The position numbers were made by a program, and so were the translations under genes. From positions 1 through 64,000 of the forward strand of contig NZ_RCTF01000010.1 of the NCBI RefSeq assembly GCF_003667445.1: a stretch of DNA of 64,000 nt, read 5' to 3'. Position 1 is the first letter of the stretch. Every line of letters starts with the position of its first letter. The notes beneath the pieces are model-generated. The model saw only the letters and a program-made list of their open reading frames with translations. It did no database searches and was not told where the DNA came from. The stretch comes from Xanthobacter tagetidis. Its GTDB lineage: Bacteria > Pseudomonadota > Alphaproteobacteria > Rhizobiales > Xanthobacteraceae. Positions 1-7,656 of this stretch are shown here, in pieces.

Positions 1-164
1 TGTGCACGCTGCCCGAAGGCACCGAGATGGTGATGCCGGGGGACAACGTGTCCATGGACGTGCACCTGATCGTGCCGATCGCCATGGAGGAGAAGCTGCG
101 CTTCGCCATCCGTGAAGGCGGCCGCACGGTTGGTGCAGGGGTGGTGGCTGCGATCATCGAGTGA
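1..164 (+). CDS. tuf: Elongation factor Tu, C-terminal fragment (cut by window edge)
   Basis: Only the last 53 codons are inside the window; the first whole codon begins at base 3. They encode the end of EF-Tu domain 3, with the family-typical [16 protein letters not shown] segment, the [15 protein letters not shown] segment and the terminal [10 protein letters not shown]-Tu carries aminoacyl-tRNA to the ribosome as a GTP complex. It lies upstream of tRNA-Trp, secE and nusG, as in many proteobacteria. A partial copy of its final codons follows about 70 bases downstream. The identification is secure; whether this is the only tuf copy cannot be seen. Confidence 0.96.
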   Translation, partial: CTLPEGTEMVMPGDNVSMDVHLIVPIAMEEKLRFAIREGGRTVGAGVVAAIIE

Positions 165-192
165 TTGCAGCCAGCGACCCGTCCGCGACAAG

Positions 193-239
193 CGCGAACG
201 GGCTGCGGCGCTGGCGTCGTCGCCGCCATCATCGAGTGA
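193..239 (+). pseudogene. Decayed second copy of the tuf 3' end
   Basis: About 75 bases after the tuf stop, bases 213-239 again spell GVVAAIIE and a stop in frame, using synonymous codons different from the upstream copy (gtc-gtc-gcc-gcc against gtg-gtg-gct-gcg). The preceding bases start with an RE pair as in the real gene, then lose bases and frame compared with the [14 protein letters not shown] part. The different codons argue against a recent tandem slip. They fit a relic of a second tuf gene, or a join left by recombination between two tuf copies. No function is proposed. Confidence 0.6.
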
Positions 240-278
240 TCCGCTCGCTGGACCTCGCGTCCCGCGTGTGAAGAATGA

Positions 279-305
279 GGCGGCGCCTTCGGGTGCCGCC
301 TTTTT
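279..305 (+). terminator. Rho-independent terminator after tuf
   Basis: A 9-bp stem (GGCGGCGCC pairing with GGTGCCGCC, one G-T pair) closes a TTCG tetraloop and is followed directly by TTTTT. It is placed to end the tuf transcript, beyond both the true stop codon and the decayed 3' copy. Confidence 0.9.
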
Positions 306-315
306 CGTATCTGCC

Positions 316-639
316 ATGGCTCCCATGCGTCGCCACATGGTCCTCCTCGGATTGTCGCTGGTCGCCGTCGCCGCGGCCGCGGCCCCGGTCGCGGCGGCTT
401 GCCCCGATCAGCCGCCCTGCCGCGGCTGCGGCTGCAAGGGCGGCCCCGGCTATCGCGCTCCCGATGGGCGGTGCGTCGGCTTCAAGGACCTCGCGAAGGT
501 ATGCGGGGAACCGCCGGAGACGCGCTGCGTGTTCGAGAATGCCCCCGGCACCGGCGCCAATCGCGCCTGCGCGCTGGGCCGGCCGGCCGACCAGGCGCCT
601 GCCCCACCGCCTTCCCCGCCCGGTGGGGTGCCACGCTGA
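316..639 (+). CDS. Small cysteine-rich secreted protein, unknown function
   Basis: A 107-residue protein. The ATG was chosen because it directly precedes a signal-peptide-like segment: basic MAPMRRH, a hydrophobic stretch, then an Ala-rich run ending near AAA-C at residue 29. An upstream in-frame extension would run through the tuf terminator and is unlikely. The mature part has eight cysteines in about 55 residues, including CRGCGC, a GxPDGRC element and RCVFENAPGTGANRAC, and ends in a Pro-rich tail. I recall similar short proteins near tuf in related bacteria but know no function. Exported, disulphide-bonded protein is an inference from the cysteines and leader. No clear ribosome binding site is seen. 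Confidence 0.62.
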   Translation: MAPMRRHMVLLGLSLVAVAAAAAPVAAACPDQPPCRGCGCKGGPGYRAPDGRCVGFKDLAKVCGEPPETRCVFENAPGTGANRACALGRPADQAPAPPPSPPGGVPR

Positions 640-744
640 GGGGTTCTCCGGCCGCTTCTGCCGTCCTAGACTTTGACCCGCCCCCACTGCCCTGCGGGTG
701 TGCCGGGCCATCCCCCTTGATCGCAAACCGTCCGGAGATGCGCC

Positions 745-1299
745 ATGCCGGCTGCCGCTCACCGATTCTTCGTCCTCACCGGCGGGCCGGGCTCGGGCAA
801 GAGCACGCTCATTGCCGCCTTGGCCGCGCGCGGGTTCAAGGTGGCGCCGGAAGCCGGACGGGCGATCATCCGCCAGCAGATGCGGATCGACGGCCCGGCC
901 TTGCCGTGGCAGGACCGGGCGGCCTTCGCTGATGCCATGCTCATCCACGACATGCGCTCCCACGACGAGATGGCGAATGCGGCGGGACCGGTGTTCTTCG
1001 ATCGCGGCATCCCGGACGTGGCAGGCTATCTGTCGCTCTGCGGCCTGCCGGTGCCGGCCCACATAGTGCGCGCCTGCGCCGCGTTCCGGTATGCCCGCGA
1101 CGTCTTCCTCGCCCCGCCTTGGCGCGAGATCTTCGCCCGCGATGCCGAGCGGCGGCAGGACTGGGACGAAGCCGTGCGCACCCATGGCGTGATGGCGCGG
1201 ATCTATCCCGAGTTCGGCTATCGCCTGCTGGACCTGCCGCTGGCGGACGTGGATGCCCGTGCCGACTTCGTTCTCCGCCATGTGGCCGCCGCAGGCTGA
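745..1299 (+). CDS. P-loop ATPase/kinase-like protein (AAA_28 type)
   Basis: A 184-residue cytoplasmic protein with a Walker A motif GGPGSGKS at residues 13-20, just after the first beta strand. A later PVFFDRGIPD segment resembles the Walker-B/lid region of small P-loop kinases. Length and motif layout match the AAA_28 family of single-domain P-loop proteins, whose substrates are mostly unknown. A GGAG element lies about 9 bases before the ATG. It stands alone between the Cys-rich secreted protein and tRNA-Trp on the same strand. NTP binding is well supported; phosphotransfer and substrate are not. Confidence 0.85.
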   Translation: MPAAAHRFFVLTGGPGSGKSTLIAALAARGFKVAPEAGRAIIRQQMRIDGPALPWQDRAAFADAMLIHDMRSHDEMANAAGPVFFDRGIPDVAGYLSLCGLPVPAHIVRACAAFRYARDVFLAPPWREIFARDAERRQDWDEAVRTHGVMARIYPEFGYRLLDLPLADVDARADFVLRHVAAAG

Positions 1300-1462
1300 G
1301 CGGCAACGCGCCGCCCCTTTACAGGCGGGGCGCCTCACACTAAACACGGCCATCCGATGCGCTGGGCTCATTTCCCGGCGCGGCGGAGTCTACCCCGAAC
1401 GCAGCCGGGTTCCGGCGCCGCGGGCGGGTGTCAGGCCCTAGGTCAGGCCCCTCGGCGGCCCT

Positions 1463-1539
1463 AGGAGTGTAGCTCAACTGGTTAGAGCACCGGTCTCCAA
1501 AACCGGGGGTTGGGGGTTCGAGTCCCTCCACTCCTGCCA
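1463..1539 (+). tRNA. tRNA-Trp (CCA)
   Basis: A 77-nt cloverleaf with acceptor pair AGGAGTG/CACTCCT, D-arm GCTC/GAGC, anticodon stem CCGGT/ACCGG holding loop CTCCAAA with anticodon CCA, T-arm with TTCGAGT, discriminator G and an encoded CCA end. Its position before secE and nusG is typical of Rhizobiales-type genomes. Confidence 0.97.
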
Positions 1540-1776
1540 CCCATCCGGTGGCGGGCACGAGGTTGAAGGGCAGGCTTCGGCCGACCATCTAGGCACAGCG
1601 GGCGCAATCGGCGCGCGCGGCCCGGTCTGCGGGGCTTGAGGATTTTCTGCCAGCGGCAATCCCGGATCGGAGCGTCGGGGCGGAAAGTGGACATCACGGC
1701 GCGGCGCGCATCGCGGCGCGCGCGCAACGAGAGAGGTGGCGGCCACCGGGTTTCCCAAGGGGCCGCCGGGACAGAC

Positions 1777-1974
1777 ATGGCGAAGCTCAGTCCGGTGGAG
1801 TTCTTCAATCAGGTGCGCGCCGAGACGGCGAAGGTCACCTGGCCGACGCGCCGCGAGACGCTCATCACCACCGCGATGGTGTTCGTGATGGTGTTCCTGG
1901 CCTCGATCTTCTTCCTGATCGCCGACCAGATCATCCGGTTCGGCGTGTCCACCCTCCTCACCATCGGCCAGTGA
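1777..1974 (+). CDS. secE: Preprotein translocase subunit SecE
   Basis: A 65-residue inner-membrane protein, the essential small subunit that clamps SecY in the SecYEG channel. It has the family layout for short alphaproteobacterial SecE: an amphipathic N-terminus (SPVEFFNQVRAETAKVTWP, with the conserved KVTWP before the membrane) and one transmembrane helix (TAMVFVMVFLASIFFLIAD). The ATG before AKLSPVEFF was chosen because the upstream frame is not SecE-like. nusG follows 11 bases downstream, so the two are co-transcribed. Confidence 0.95.
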   Translation: MAKLSPVEFFNQVRAETAKVTWPTRRETLITTAMVFVMVFLASIFFLIADQIIRFGVSTLLTIGQ

Positions 1975-1985
1975 GGAGAGCCCCC

Positions 1986-2516
1986 ATGGCGAAGCGCTGG
2001 TACATCGTCCACGCTTATTCGAACTTCGAGAAGAAGGTGGCGGACTCGATCCGCGAGCAGGCCGACCAGCGCGGGCTGCAGGACCTGTTCGAACAGATCC
2101 TCGTGCCCACCGAGAAGGTGGTCGAGGTGCGCCGCGGCCGCAAGGTCGATACCGAGCGCAAGTTCTTCCCCGGCTACGTGCTGGTGAAGATGGACCTCAC
2201 CGACGAGGCCTTCCACCTCATCAAGAACACCCCCAAGGTCACCGGCTTCCTCGGCGCGGACAACAAGCCCATGCCGATCTCCGAGGGCGAGGCCATGCGC
2301 ATCCTGCAGCAGGTGCAGGAAGGCATTGAGCGCCCGAAGCCCTCGATCACGTTCGAGGTGGGCGAGACCGTGAAGGTGGCGGACGGCCCGTTCGCGTCGT
2401 TCAACGGCATCGTCGAGGAAGTGGACGACAGCCGCTCGCGCCTCAAGGTCGCGGTGTCCATCTTCGGCCGCGCCACCCCGGTGGAACTGGAATTCGCCCA
2501 GGTGGAGAAGGTCTGA
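1986..2516 (+). CDS. nusG: Transcription termination/antitermination factor NusG
   Basis: A 176-residue protein that binds RNA polymerase and couples it to Rho or the ribosome. The N-terminal NGN domain begins KRWYIVHAYSNFEKKVADSI and contains the RKFFPGYVLVKM core. The C-terminal KOW domain has FEVGETVKVADGPFASFNGIVEEVD. A GAGGAG ribosome binding site overlaps the end of secE. Normally rplK follows in related genomes; here a terminator and an unrelated gene follow, which is unusual. Confidence 0.97.
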   Translation: MAKRWYIVHAYSNFEKKVADSIREQADQRGLQDLFEQILVPTEKVVEVRRGRKVDTERKFFPGYVLVKMDLTDEAFHLIKNTPKVTGFLGADNKPMPISEGEAMRILQQVQEGIERPKPSITFEVGETVKVADGPFASFNGIVEEVDDSRSRLKVAVSIFGRATPVELEFAQVEKV

Positions 2517-2546
2517 GGCTCGTCCCGGCCGGTTTGAGTTCTGCGA

Positions 2547-2580
2547 GGGCGCGGGCTGCACGGCTCGCGCCCTTTGCGTT
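2547..2580 (+). terminator. Rho-independent terminator after nusG
   Basis: GGGCGCG pairs with CGCGCCC around a 12-base loop and is followed by TTTGCGTTT. It ends the secE-nusG transcript and separates it from the next gene. The U-tract is interrupted, so efficiency is uncertain. Confidence 0.65.
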
Positions 2581-2668
2581 TCCCGCGCTATAGCCGGATA
2601 ACACCCGGCGCCGCTGCGGCACGCCTATCCTTCCCGCGCCCCCGGCATATGGGGACAGGGAGGACAAG

Positions 2669-3271
2669 ATGGCCGCAAAGCGCATCCTGATGATCGTCGG
2701 CGACTTCGTGGAGGACTACGAGGTCATGGTGCCGTTCCAGGCGCTCCTGGCGGTGGGGCACGCCGTGCATGCGGTCTGCCCGGACAAGAAGGCCGGCGAC
2801 ACGGTGGCGACGTCGGTCCACGACTTCGAGGGCGCCCAGACCTATTCCGAGAAGCGCGGCCACAATTTCGCGCTCAATGCCACGTTCGCGGACGTGGACC
2901 CGGCCAGCTACGACGCACTCGTGATCCCGGGCGGACGGGCGCCGGAATATGTGCGGCTCAATCCGCGCGCCATCGAGATGGTTCGGCACTTCTTCACGGC
3001 AGGAAAGCCGGTGGGCGCGGTGTGCCACGGCGCCCAGCTGCTCGCCGCAGCACGGGTGATCGAGGGGCGCACCGTGTCCGCCTATCCCGCCTGCCGGCCG
3101 GAGGTGGAGCTTGCCGGCGGGACCTACGCCGACATCGCCATCGACGCGGCCGTGACCGACGGCAATCTGGTCTCCGCCCCGGCCTGGCCGGCGCACCCGG
3201 CCTTCCTCGCCCAGTTCCTGGACGTGCTGGGCACCGCCATCGTCCACGGCGCGGAGCGCCGCGCCGCCTGA
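2669..3271 (+). CDS. DJ-1/PfpI family protein (class I glutamine amidotransferase-like)
   Basis: A 200-residue protein of the DJ-1/ThiJ/PfpI superfamily. The nucleophile-elbow cysteine is C119 in AVCHGAQ with H120 beside it, and an acidic residue occurs in the N-terminal GDFVEDYE segment; IPGGRAPEY is the usual glycine-rich strand-turn. Members include proteases, chaperones, glyoxalase III-like enzymes and amidases, so the reaction cannot be assigned. A GGGAGG ribosome binding site lies about 9 bases upstream of the ATG. It occupies the position after nusG where rplK is usual, but with its own upstream terminator it is probably a separate transcript. Confidence 0.9.
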   Translation: MAAKRILMIVGDFVEDYEVMVPFQALLAVGHAVHAVCPDKKAGDTVATSVHDFEGAQTYSEKRGHNFALNATFADVDPASYDALVIPGGRAPEYVRLNPRAIEMVRHFFTAGKPVGAVCHGAQLLAAARVIEGRTVSAYPACRPEVELAGGTYADIAIDAAVTDGNLVSAPAWPAHPAFLAQFLDVLGTAIVHGAERRAA

Positions 3272-3434
3272 GGATGCTCGCGCGCCGGCCCAACCGCGCA
3301 TAGGATCGGCGGGCGGGCGATGCTGCGGCCCGCCTGCACGCCGCAAAGGCGCATCGGAGAAGCGCACGCAAGGGGCGCATCCGGGAACCGGACGAGACAG
3401 CACCGGACACGGCAGCACCGCCAGGGAGGCGCCC

Positions 3435-3809
3435 ATGTGCAAGCTCTTCATCGAGGCCGACCCCGAGCTGTGGCAGACCCGGCTCCGATCGCTCCGGGTC
3501 AACGGCTTCGCCACCAGCGTGCGGCTTGAGAATTTCTACTGGCGTGTGCTCGGCGAGATCGCCGCCCGCGACAGCATGAGCCTGCCGCAGCTCCTCGTGC
3601 GGCTGCACGGCGAGCTGGATGCCGCTCACGGCCGGGTGGAGAATTTCGCCTCGTTCCTCAGGGTGTGCTGCGGGCGCTACCTCGCGCTCCAGGCCGAGGG
3701 GGAGGTGCCGCGCGATCTCGGCACGCCCATCCGCAGCCTCGACGCCGAGGCGATCCTGTCGCGCGAGGCGCGCCGGGCCGCGCGGGGGACCCTGTCCTCC
3801 GCCGCCTGA
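3435..3809 (+). CDS. Ribbon-helix-helix DNA-binding domain protein (RHH_4-like)
   Basis: A 124-residue protein. The segment TSVRLENFYWRVLGEIAARDSMSLPQLLVRL, starting near residue 29, is the beta-strand and two helices of the RHH_4 fold common in alphaproteobacteria, and ENFASFLRVCCGRYLAL is also typical of that family. A GGGAGG site precedes the ATG. The C-terminus is basic and Ala-rich. Such proteins are presumed DNA-binding but their targets are unknown. It converges with the haem oxygenase gene. Family call is firm; a regulatory role is inferred. Confidence 0.83.
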   Translation: MCKLFIEADPELWQTRLRSLRVNGFATSVRLENFYWRVLGEIAARDSMSLPQLLVRLHGELDAAHGRVENFASFLRVCCGRYLALQAEGEVPRDLGTPIRSLDAEAILSREARRAARGTLSSAA

Positions 3810-3817
3810 GCGGGCCG

Positions 3818-3850
3818 AAAAAAACCGGCTCGCCGCAACGACGAGCCGGT
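3818..3850 (-). terminator. Rho-independent terminator of the hmuR-hmuQ transcript
   Basis: Read on the minus strand, ACCGGCTCG pairs with CGAGCCGGT around a 9-base loop and runs into a T-rich tract of seven Ts. It lies about 50 bases beyond the hmuQ stop. On the plus strand no U-tract follows, so it mainly serves the haem operon. Confidence 0.9.
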
Positions 3851-3897
3851 GTGGAGGGTGACGATGCGGGCACGCCCGCGATAGAGCCTGCCTCGCG

Positions 3898-4233
3898 TCA
3901 GGCCGCCTTCTCGGCCGGGCCGAGCGACAGCACTGACTCGAAGCCCTCGAACTCGGGACCGCCAATATAGTTCACGCGGTTCGACGCCGCGCCGGCATCC
4001 TTGTGCGCGAGGCGGAAGGCATCCGACTTGGTCCAGGCCTCGAAATCGGCCTTGGAGGCCCACACGGTGTGGGAGATGTAGAGGGTGTATTCCTCCTTCT
4101 CCGCGCCGCGGCACAGATCGAAGGCGACGAAGCCGGGCACGGCCGCGATATAGGTGTCGCGCTCGCGCCAGACCCGCTCGAACTCGGCCTCGGACCCGTG
4201 CTTCACCTTGAAACGGTTGGTGGCGATGAACAT
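3898..4233 (-). CDS. hmuQ: Haem-degrading monooxygenase, IsdG/HmuQ type
   Basis: A 111-residue antibiotic-biosynthesis-monooxygenase-fold (ABM) protein. Like IsdG/IsdI and rhizobial HmuQ/HmuD it should open the haem ring with O2 and reductant, releasing iron in the cytoplasm. The IsdG catalytic triad is visible at matching positions: N6 in TNRF, W67 in FEAWTKS, and H77 in RLAHKD as the axial haem ligand. HTVWASKADFEAWTKS is characteristic of the rhizobial group. It lies 37 bases downstream of hmuR in the same direction and ends at a clear terminator, so it is co-transcribed with the receptor. Function is well supported by motif plus context. Confidence 0.92.
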   Translation of the reverse strand: MFIATNRFKVKHGSEAEFERVWRERDTYIAAVPGFVAFDLCRGAEKEEYTLYISHTVWASKADFEAWTKSDAFRLAHKDAGAASNRVNYIGGPEFEGFESVLSLGPAEKAA

Positions 4234-4270
4234 TCTAGAACTCCAATGATTTTCCGCCGGACCGGCGAGA

Positions 4271-6460
4271 CTATTTCACGTACTTGGCGGGCGTCGCCGC
4301 TGCGATCTCCCCACCGCCGAGCGTCACGCGCATGCCCGCCTTGAAGGTGAGGCCCGCGCTGGGGAGGAACTGCTGGTACTGAGTGTACTGCTCGTTGAGC
4401 AGGTTCTCCACCGAGAAGGACGCGGTGGCCCACTGGTTCACCTGATAGCCCATATAGACGTTCACCAGGTTGAAGCTGGGCGTGACCAGGGCATCGATCT
4501 CGGCCGGCGTCAGGGTGTCCGGCAGCTCGCTCGCGGTCTTCGCCGCCACCCACTGCCAGCGCACCGCCAGGGTCAGCTTGTTATCGAACATGCGGGTGCC
4601 GAGGGTAGCCGCCACATTGTTCGGCATGATGGTGACGAGCGGCTGGTCGTTGTCCACGTCGTCGCCCTGGGAGACGGTCACGTTGAGGCCGGCGAACCAG
4701 GTGCCGGTGTCGTACATGCTCTCCAGTTCAAAGCCTTCGAGCCGCGCGGCGGCGATGTTCTGGTACTGGTAGCAGAACGCCCAGCCGGTGGCGGCGCAAG
4801 CGGGCGAGTCGCCGGCTGTCAGGAACACGGTGTTGATGTAGTCGTCGACGTCGTTGCGGTAGATGTTGGCCTTGGCGCGGAACTTGTCGCCCTTCATGAA
4901 GATGTCGTCATACTTGAGGTTGACGCCCAGCTCCTTGTTCTTGCCGATTTCCGCCCGCAGATCCGGGTTGGGCAGGAAGCCGAAGTTGAACCAGATGCTG
5001 ACCGGCGGGTGCATCCCGCTCACCAGGGCCTCGGTCACGGCCGGGGCGCGGTAGCCTTCCGCATAGGTTCCGTAGAAGGTGAAGCCGGTGAACGGCGTGA
5101 TGCCGACCGTGATCTTGGGCGAGACGCGGTCGCCGCTGGTGCCGTCCACGGTGGCGCTGGAGAGTTCGTAGCTGTCCCAGCGCAGCGCGGCGATGGTCTG
5201 GAGCCACGGCGTCCAGTCGGCCTGCCACTGCGCGAACGCGCCGCCCACCGAGCGCTCGCCCGAGGGGTTGTAGCCGGCGCCGAAGCCGAAATTGTCCTCG
5301 TTGTTCACGTCGTCGTGGAAGAAGTCGCCGCCGAGCGTCACCGCGTGCTTGGTCGAGGCGAGGAGGAAGCGCGACGTGTTGTTTACGTCGAAGCCCAGCG
5401 TGTCGATCTTGAAGCTGCGCGGGTCGCCGACGCAGCCGGTCACGTTGCTGCACGAGCCGTTCGACTTCACCTGGTTCTGCTCGACCTGGTTCCAGTAGGC
5501 CGATGAGCGCCAGTTCCAGATGTTGTCGTTCGGGTTGGTGTAGTTGTAGCTGGCGGTGACGGTGCGGTTGGCGACGTCGGTGTCGTAGAGGGTCGAGGCG
5601 GCGGTGGGGAAATCGTTGCCGGTGGTGAAGGAGCTCTCGTAATTGAGCGCCGTCAGCTTCACCTCGTGGAAGTCCGCCGGGCGGAACGTGGCCTTGGCGA
5701 TGCCCGACCAGGATTCCTGCGCGGTGTCGGGCACAGTGTTGCCGTCGCCGTCCACATAGTCGGAGCGGTTGCGCACGGTGCCGCCGATGAACAGGTCCAC
5801 GTTCTGCCCCACCTTGGTGGCGGCGAACAGCGAACCGAAGCCCATGGGGCCGTTCTGGGCGAACTCGCCATTGGCCTCCACGCCCCAGGTCTGGCCCGGC
5901 TTGATGAGGTCCTCGGCGTCCTTGGTACGGAACGAGACCACGCCGCCGATGGCGCCGGAGCCGTAGATGTTGGAGACCGGGCCGCGCACCACGTCCACGC
6001 CCGCCAGAAGGCCCGGCTCCAGGAAGAAGGAGCCGGCGCCGTCATTGTGGCCGAGCTGGGTGAAGTTCTGGCGCGCCCCGTCGATGAGCACCGCGACGCG
6101 GCCGAAGTCCTGAAGGCCACGGATATTGATCGAGGCCTGGCTGGAGTTGCCGTTCTGCAGCACCGTGGTGCCGGGCATGCCCCAGAACACGTCCTGGGTG
6201 GTGCTCGGCATGAGCTGGCCCAGTTCGCCTGGCCCCACCACGCTCACGGCAGCAAGCGAATCCACGGCGCGCTCGGCGCCGGAGCGCGTGGCGACGACGG
6301 TGAGGGTGTCGAGCGCGATCTCGTCGACGGCGGCAGCGGGCGCCGCGCTCTGGGCGAAGGCTTCGGGCGCACCGGCGAGCAGCGCCACCGACGCCGCGCC
6401 GGTGAGCAGAAGCTCCCGCAGATGACAAGAGAATGCCGACCGCCTCGGTCCGTCCGCCAT
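4271..6460 (-). CDS. hmuR: TonB-dependent outer-membrane haem receptor
   Basis: A ~729-residue receptor with an N-terminal signal peptide (basic start, hydrophobic LLLTGAASVALLAG, AFAQ cleavage region), a TonB box-like DTLTVVATR, a plug domain (NIRGLQDFGRVAVLIDGARQ; VVRGPVSNIYGSGAIGG) and a C-terminal beta-barrel. A YRAP element near residue 467 and NPDL near residue 499 correspond to the FRAP/NPDL signature of haem receptors. The ATG used here is preceded by GGAG with 6-base spacing; an in-frame ATG four codons upstream is the alternative. It is divergent from hmuTUV and is followed by hmuQ. Substrate is haem or a haemoprotein by motif and context. No exbB, exbD or tonB is nearby. Confidence 0.93.
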   Translation of the reverse strand: MADGPRRSAFSCHLRELLLTGAASVALLAGAPEAFAQSAAPAAAVDEIALDTLTVVATRSGAERAVDSLAAVSVVGPGELGQLMPSTTQDVFWGMPGTTVLQNGNSSQASINIRGLQDFGRVAVLIDGARQNFTQLGHNDGAGSFFLEPGLLAGVDVVRGPVSNIYGSGAIGGVVSFRTKDAEDLIKPGQTWGVEANGEFAQNGPMGFGSLFAATKVGQNVDLFIGGTVRNRSDYVDGDGNTVPDTAQESWSGIAKATFRPADFHEVKLTALNYESSFTTGNDFPTAASTLYDTDVANRTVTASYNYTNPNDNIWNWRSSAYWNQVEQNQVKSNGSCSNVTGCVGDPRSFKIDTLGFDVNNTSRFLLASTKHAVTLGGDFFHDDVNNEDNFGFGAGYNPSGERSVGGAFAQWQADWTPWLQTIAALRWDSYELSSATVDGTSGDRVSPKITVGITPFTGFTFYGTYAEGYRAPAVTEALVSGMHPPVSIWFNFGFLPNPDLRAEIGKNKELGVNLKYDDIFMKGDKFRAKANIYRNDVDDYINTVFLTAGDSPACAATGWAFCYQYQNIAAARLEGFELESMYDTGTWFAGLNVTVSQGDDVDNDQPLVTIMPNNVAATLGTRMFDNKLTLAVRWQWVAAKTASELPDTLTPAEIDALVTPSFNLVNVYMGYQVNQWATASFSVENLLNEQYTQYQQFLPSAGLTFKAGMRVTLGGGEIAAATPAKYVK

Positions 6461-6672
6461 GACCCGCTCCATTCAGGATGATCTGGCTGGCTACCGCCCG
6501 AAACGGGGCGTGGCGCGCCTCAGGGAATACCGCCCTGCCCTATTTTGGCTATCGCGGTGACGCATTGCGGTCAAGTAAATAACATGCATAGTGCAAAACT
6601 TGGGAACTAATCCAAAGACGGTGTTGAGACATCGTTTGTTTAGATTCGTTCCAGATTTGAATGAATCAATAG
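6461..6672. promoter_or_regulatory. Divergent hmuR / hmuTUV control region with ICE-like site
   Basis: About 210 bases, markedly AT-rich towards the hmuT side. Bases 6639-6655 read TTTAGAT-TCG-TTCCAGA, an imperfect inverted repeat resembling the iron control element (TTTAGAA-N3-TTCTAAA type) bound by Irr in Rhizobiales; 4 of 7 positions match between half-sites. Iron-responsive control of both operons from here is expected from known rhizobial haem loci, but this particular site is weak. I could not assign -35/-10 boxes with confidence. Confidence 0.4.
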
Positions 6673-7656
6673 ATGATGAGTCTCATGTCGGAATCATATG
6701 GTTATAAGCGAGTTTGGAATGCGTCGAATGTAGCGTTTTGTGCTGCGATTGCGCTCATCGGAGCGTTTGTGCTTGGCACCTGCGGGGCGTCTGCGAGCGA
6801 AATCCGGCCCCAGGATGCGGCGGCGCAGGGCGCGGCGCGCGATGCGCGAATCGTGTCCATCGGCGGTGCCGTCACCGAGATCCTGTTCGCGCTTGGCGTC
6901 GGCGACAAAGTGGTGGCGGTGGACCAGACCAGCCAGTTCCCCGCCGCCGCCCGCGCCTTGCCGCAGGTGGGCTACGCCCGCGCGCTGTCGCCGGAAGGGG
7001 TGCTCTCGGCCGGTCCGAGCCTCATCATCGCCATCGAGGGCGCCGGCCCGAAATCCACACTCGACGTGCTCAAGGCGGCCTCCGTGCCGGTGGTGATCGT
7101 CCCCGAGGTGCACACGCCGGAAGGGGTGGTGGAAAAGATCCGCGCCATCGCCAAAGCGGTCGGCGAAGACGCGCGAGGCCGCGCGCTCGCGGATGCGGTG
7201 CGTGCCGATTTCGCGGCGGTGGAGGCCGCCGTGACCGCGCTGCCGACCCGCCCCAAGGCGGTGTTCGTGCTGGCGGCGTCCGGCGGCTCCGCCACGGTCG
7301 GCGGCACCGGCACCAGCGCCGACGCCATGCTGCGGCTTGCCGGCGCCACCAACGCCATGGCCTCGGTCCACGGCTACAAGCCCGCGGTGGACGAGGCGGC
7401 CATGGCGGCCGATCCGGACGCGGTGGTGGTGATGAAGGGGAGCGGCCAGGAGCTTCCCCCCGAGACCATCTTCGCGCTGCCCGCCTTCATGGGCACGCCC
7501 GCCGCCCGCGACCGGCGCCACGTCGCCATGTGGGGAAGCTACCTGCTGGGCTTCGGCCCGCGCACCCCGCAGGCGGTGCTAGACTTGGCCCGTGCGCTCC
7601 ATCCGGGCGCCCGGCTCGCGGACCTGCCGCCGCGCGCCTGGGCGGACGGCCAGTGA
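6673..7656 (+). CDS. hmuT: Haem ABC transporter periplasmic binding protein
   Basis: A 327-residue exported protein. An N-terminal hydrophobic segment (AFCAAIALIGAFVLGTCGASAS) is a signal peptide. Mature sequence matches cluster A-III binding proteins: RIVSIGGAVTEILFALG, VGYARALSPEGVLSAGPSLII, and a C-terminal YLLGFGPRTPQAVLDLARAL. Family members deliver haem to HmuUV. No strong ribosome binding site is seen; ATGs three, twelve bases further in are possible starts. Its stop overlaps the GTG start of hmuU by four bases, showing translational coupling. Confidence 0.93.
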   Translation: MMSLMSESYGYKRVWNASNVAFCAAIALIGAFVLGTCGASASEIRPQDAAAQGAARDARIVSIGGAVTEILFALGVGDKVVAVDQTSQFPAAARALPQVGYARALSPEGVLSAGPSLIIAIEGAGPKSTLDVLKAASVPVVIVPEVHTPEGVVEKIRAIAKAVGEDARGRALADAVRADFAAVEAAVTALPTRPKAVFVLAASGGSATVGGTGTSADAMLRLAGATNAMASVHGYKPAVDEAAMAADPDAVVVMKGSGQELPPETIFALPAFMGTPAARDRRHVAMWGSYLLGFGPRTPQAVLDLARALHPGARLADLPPRAWADGQ

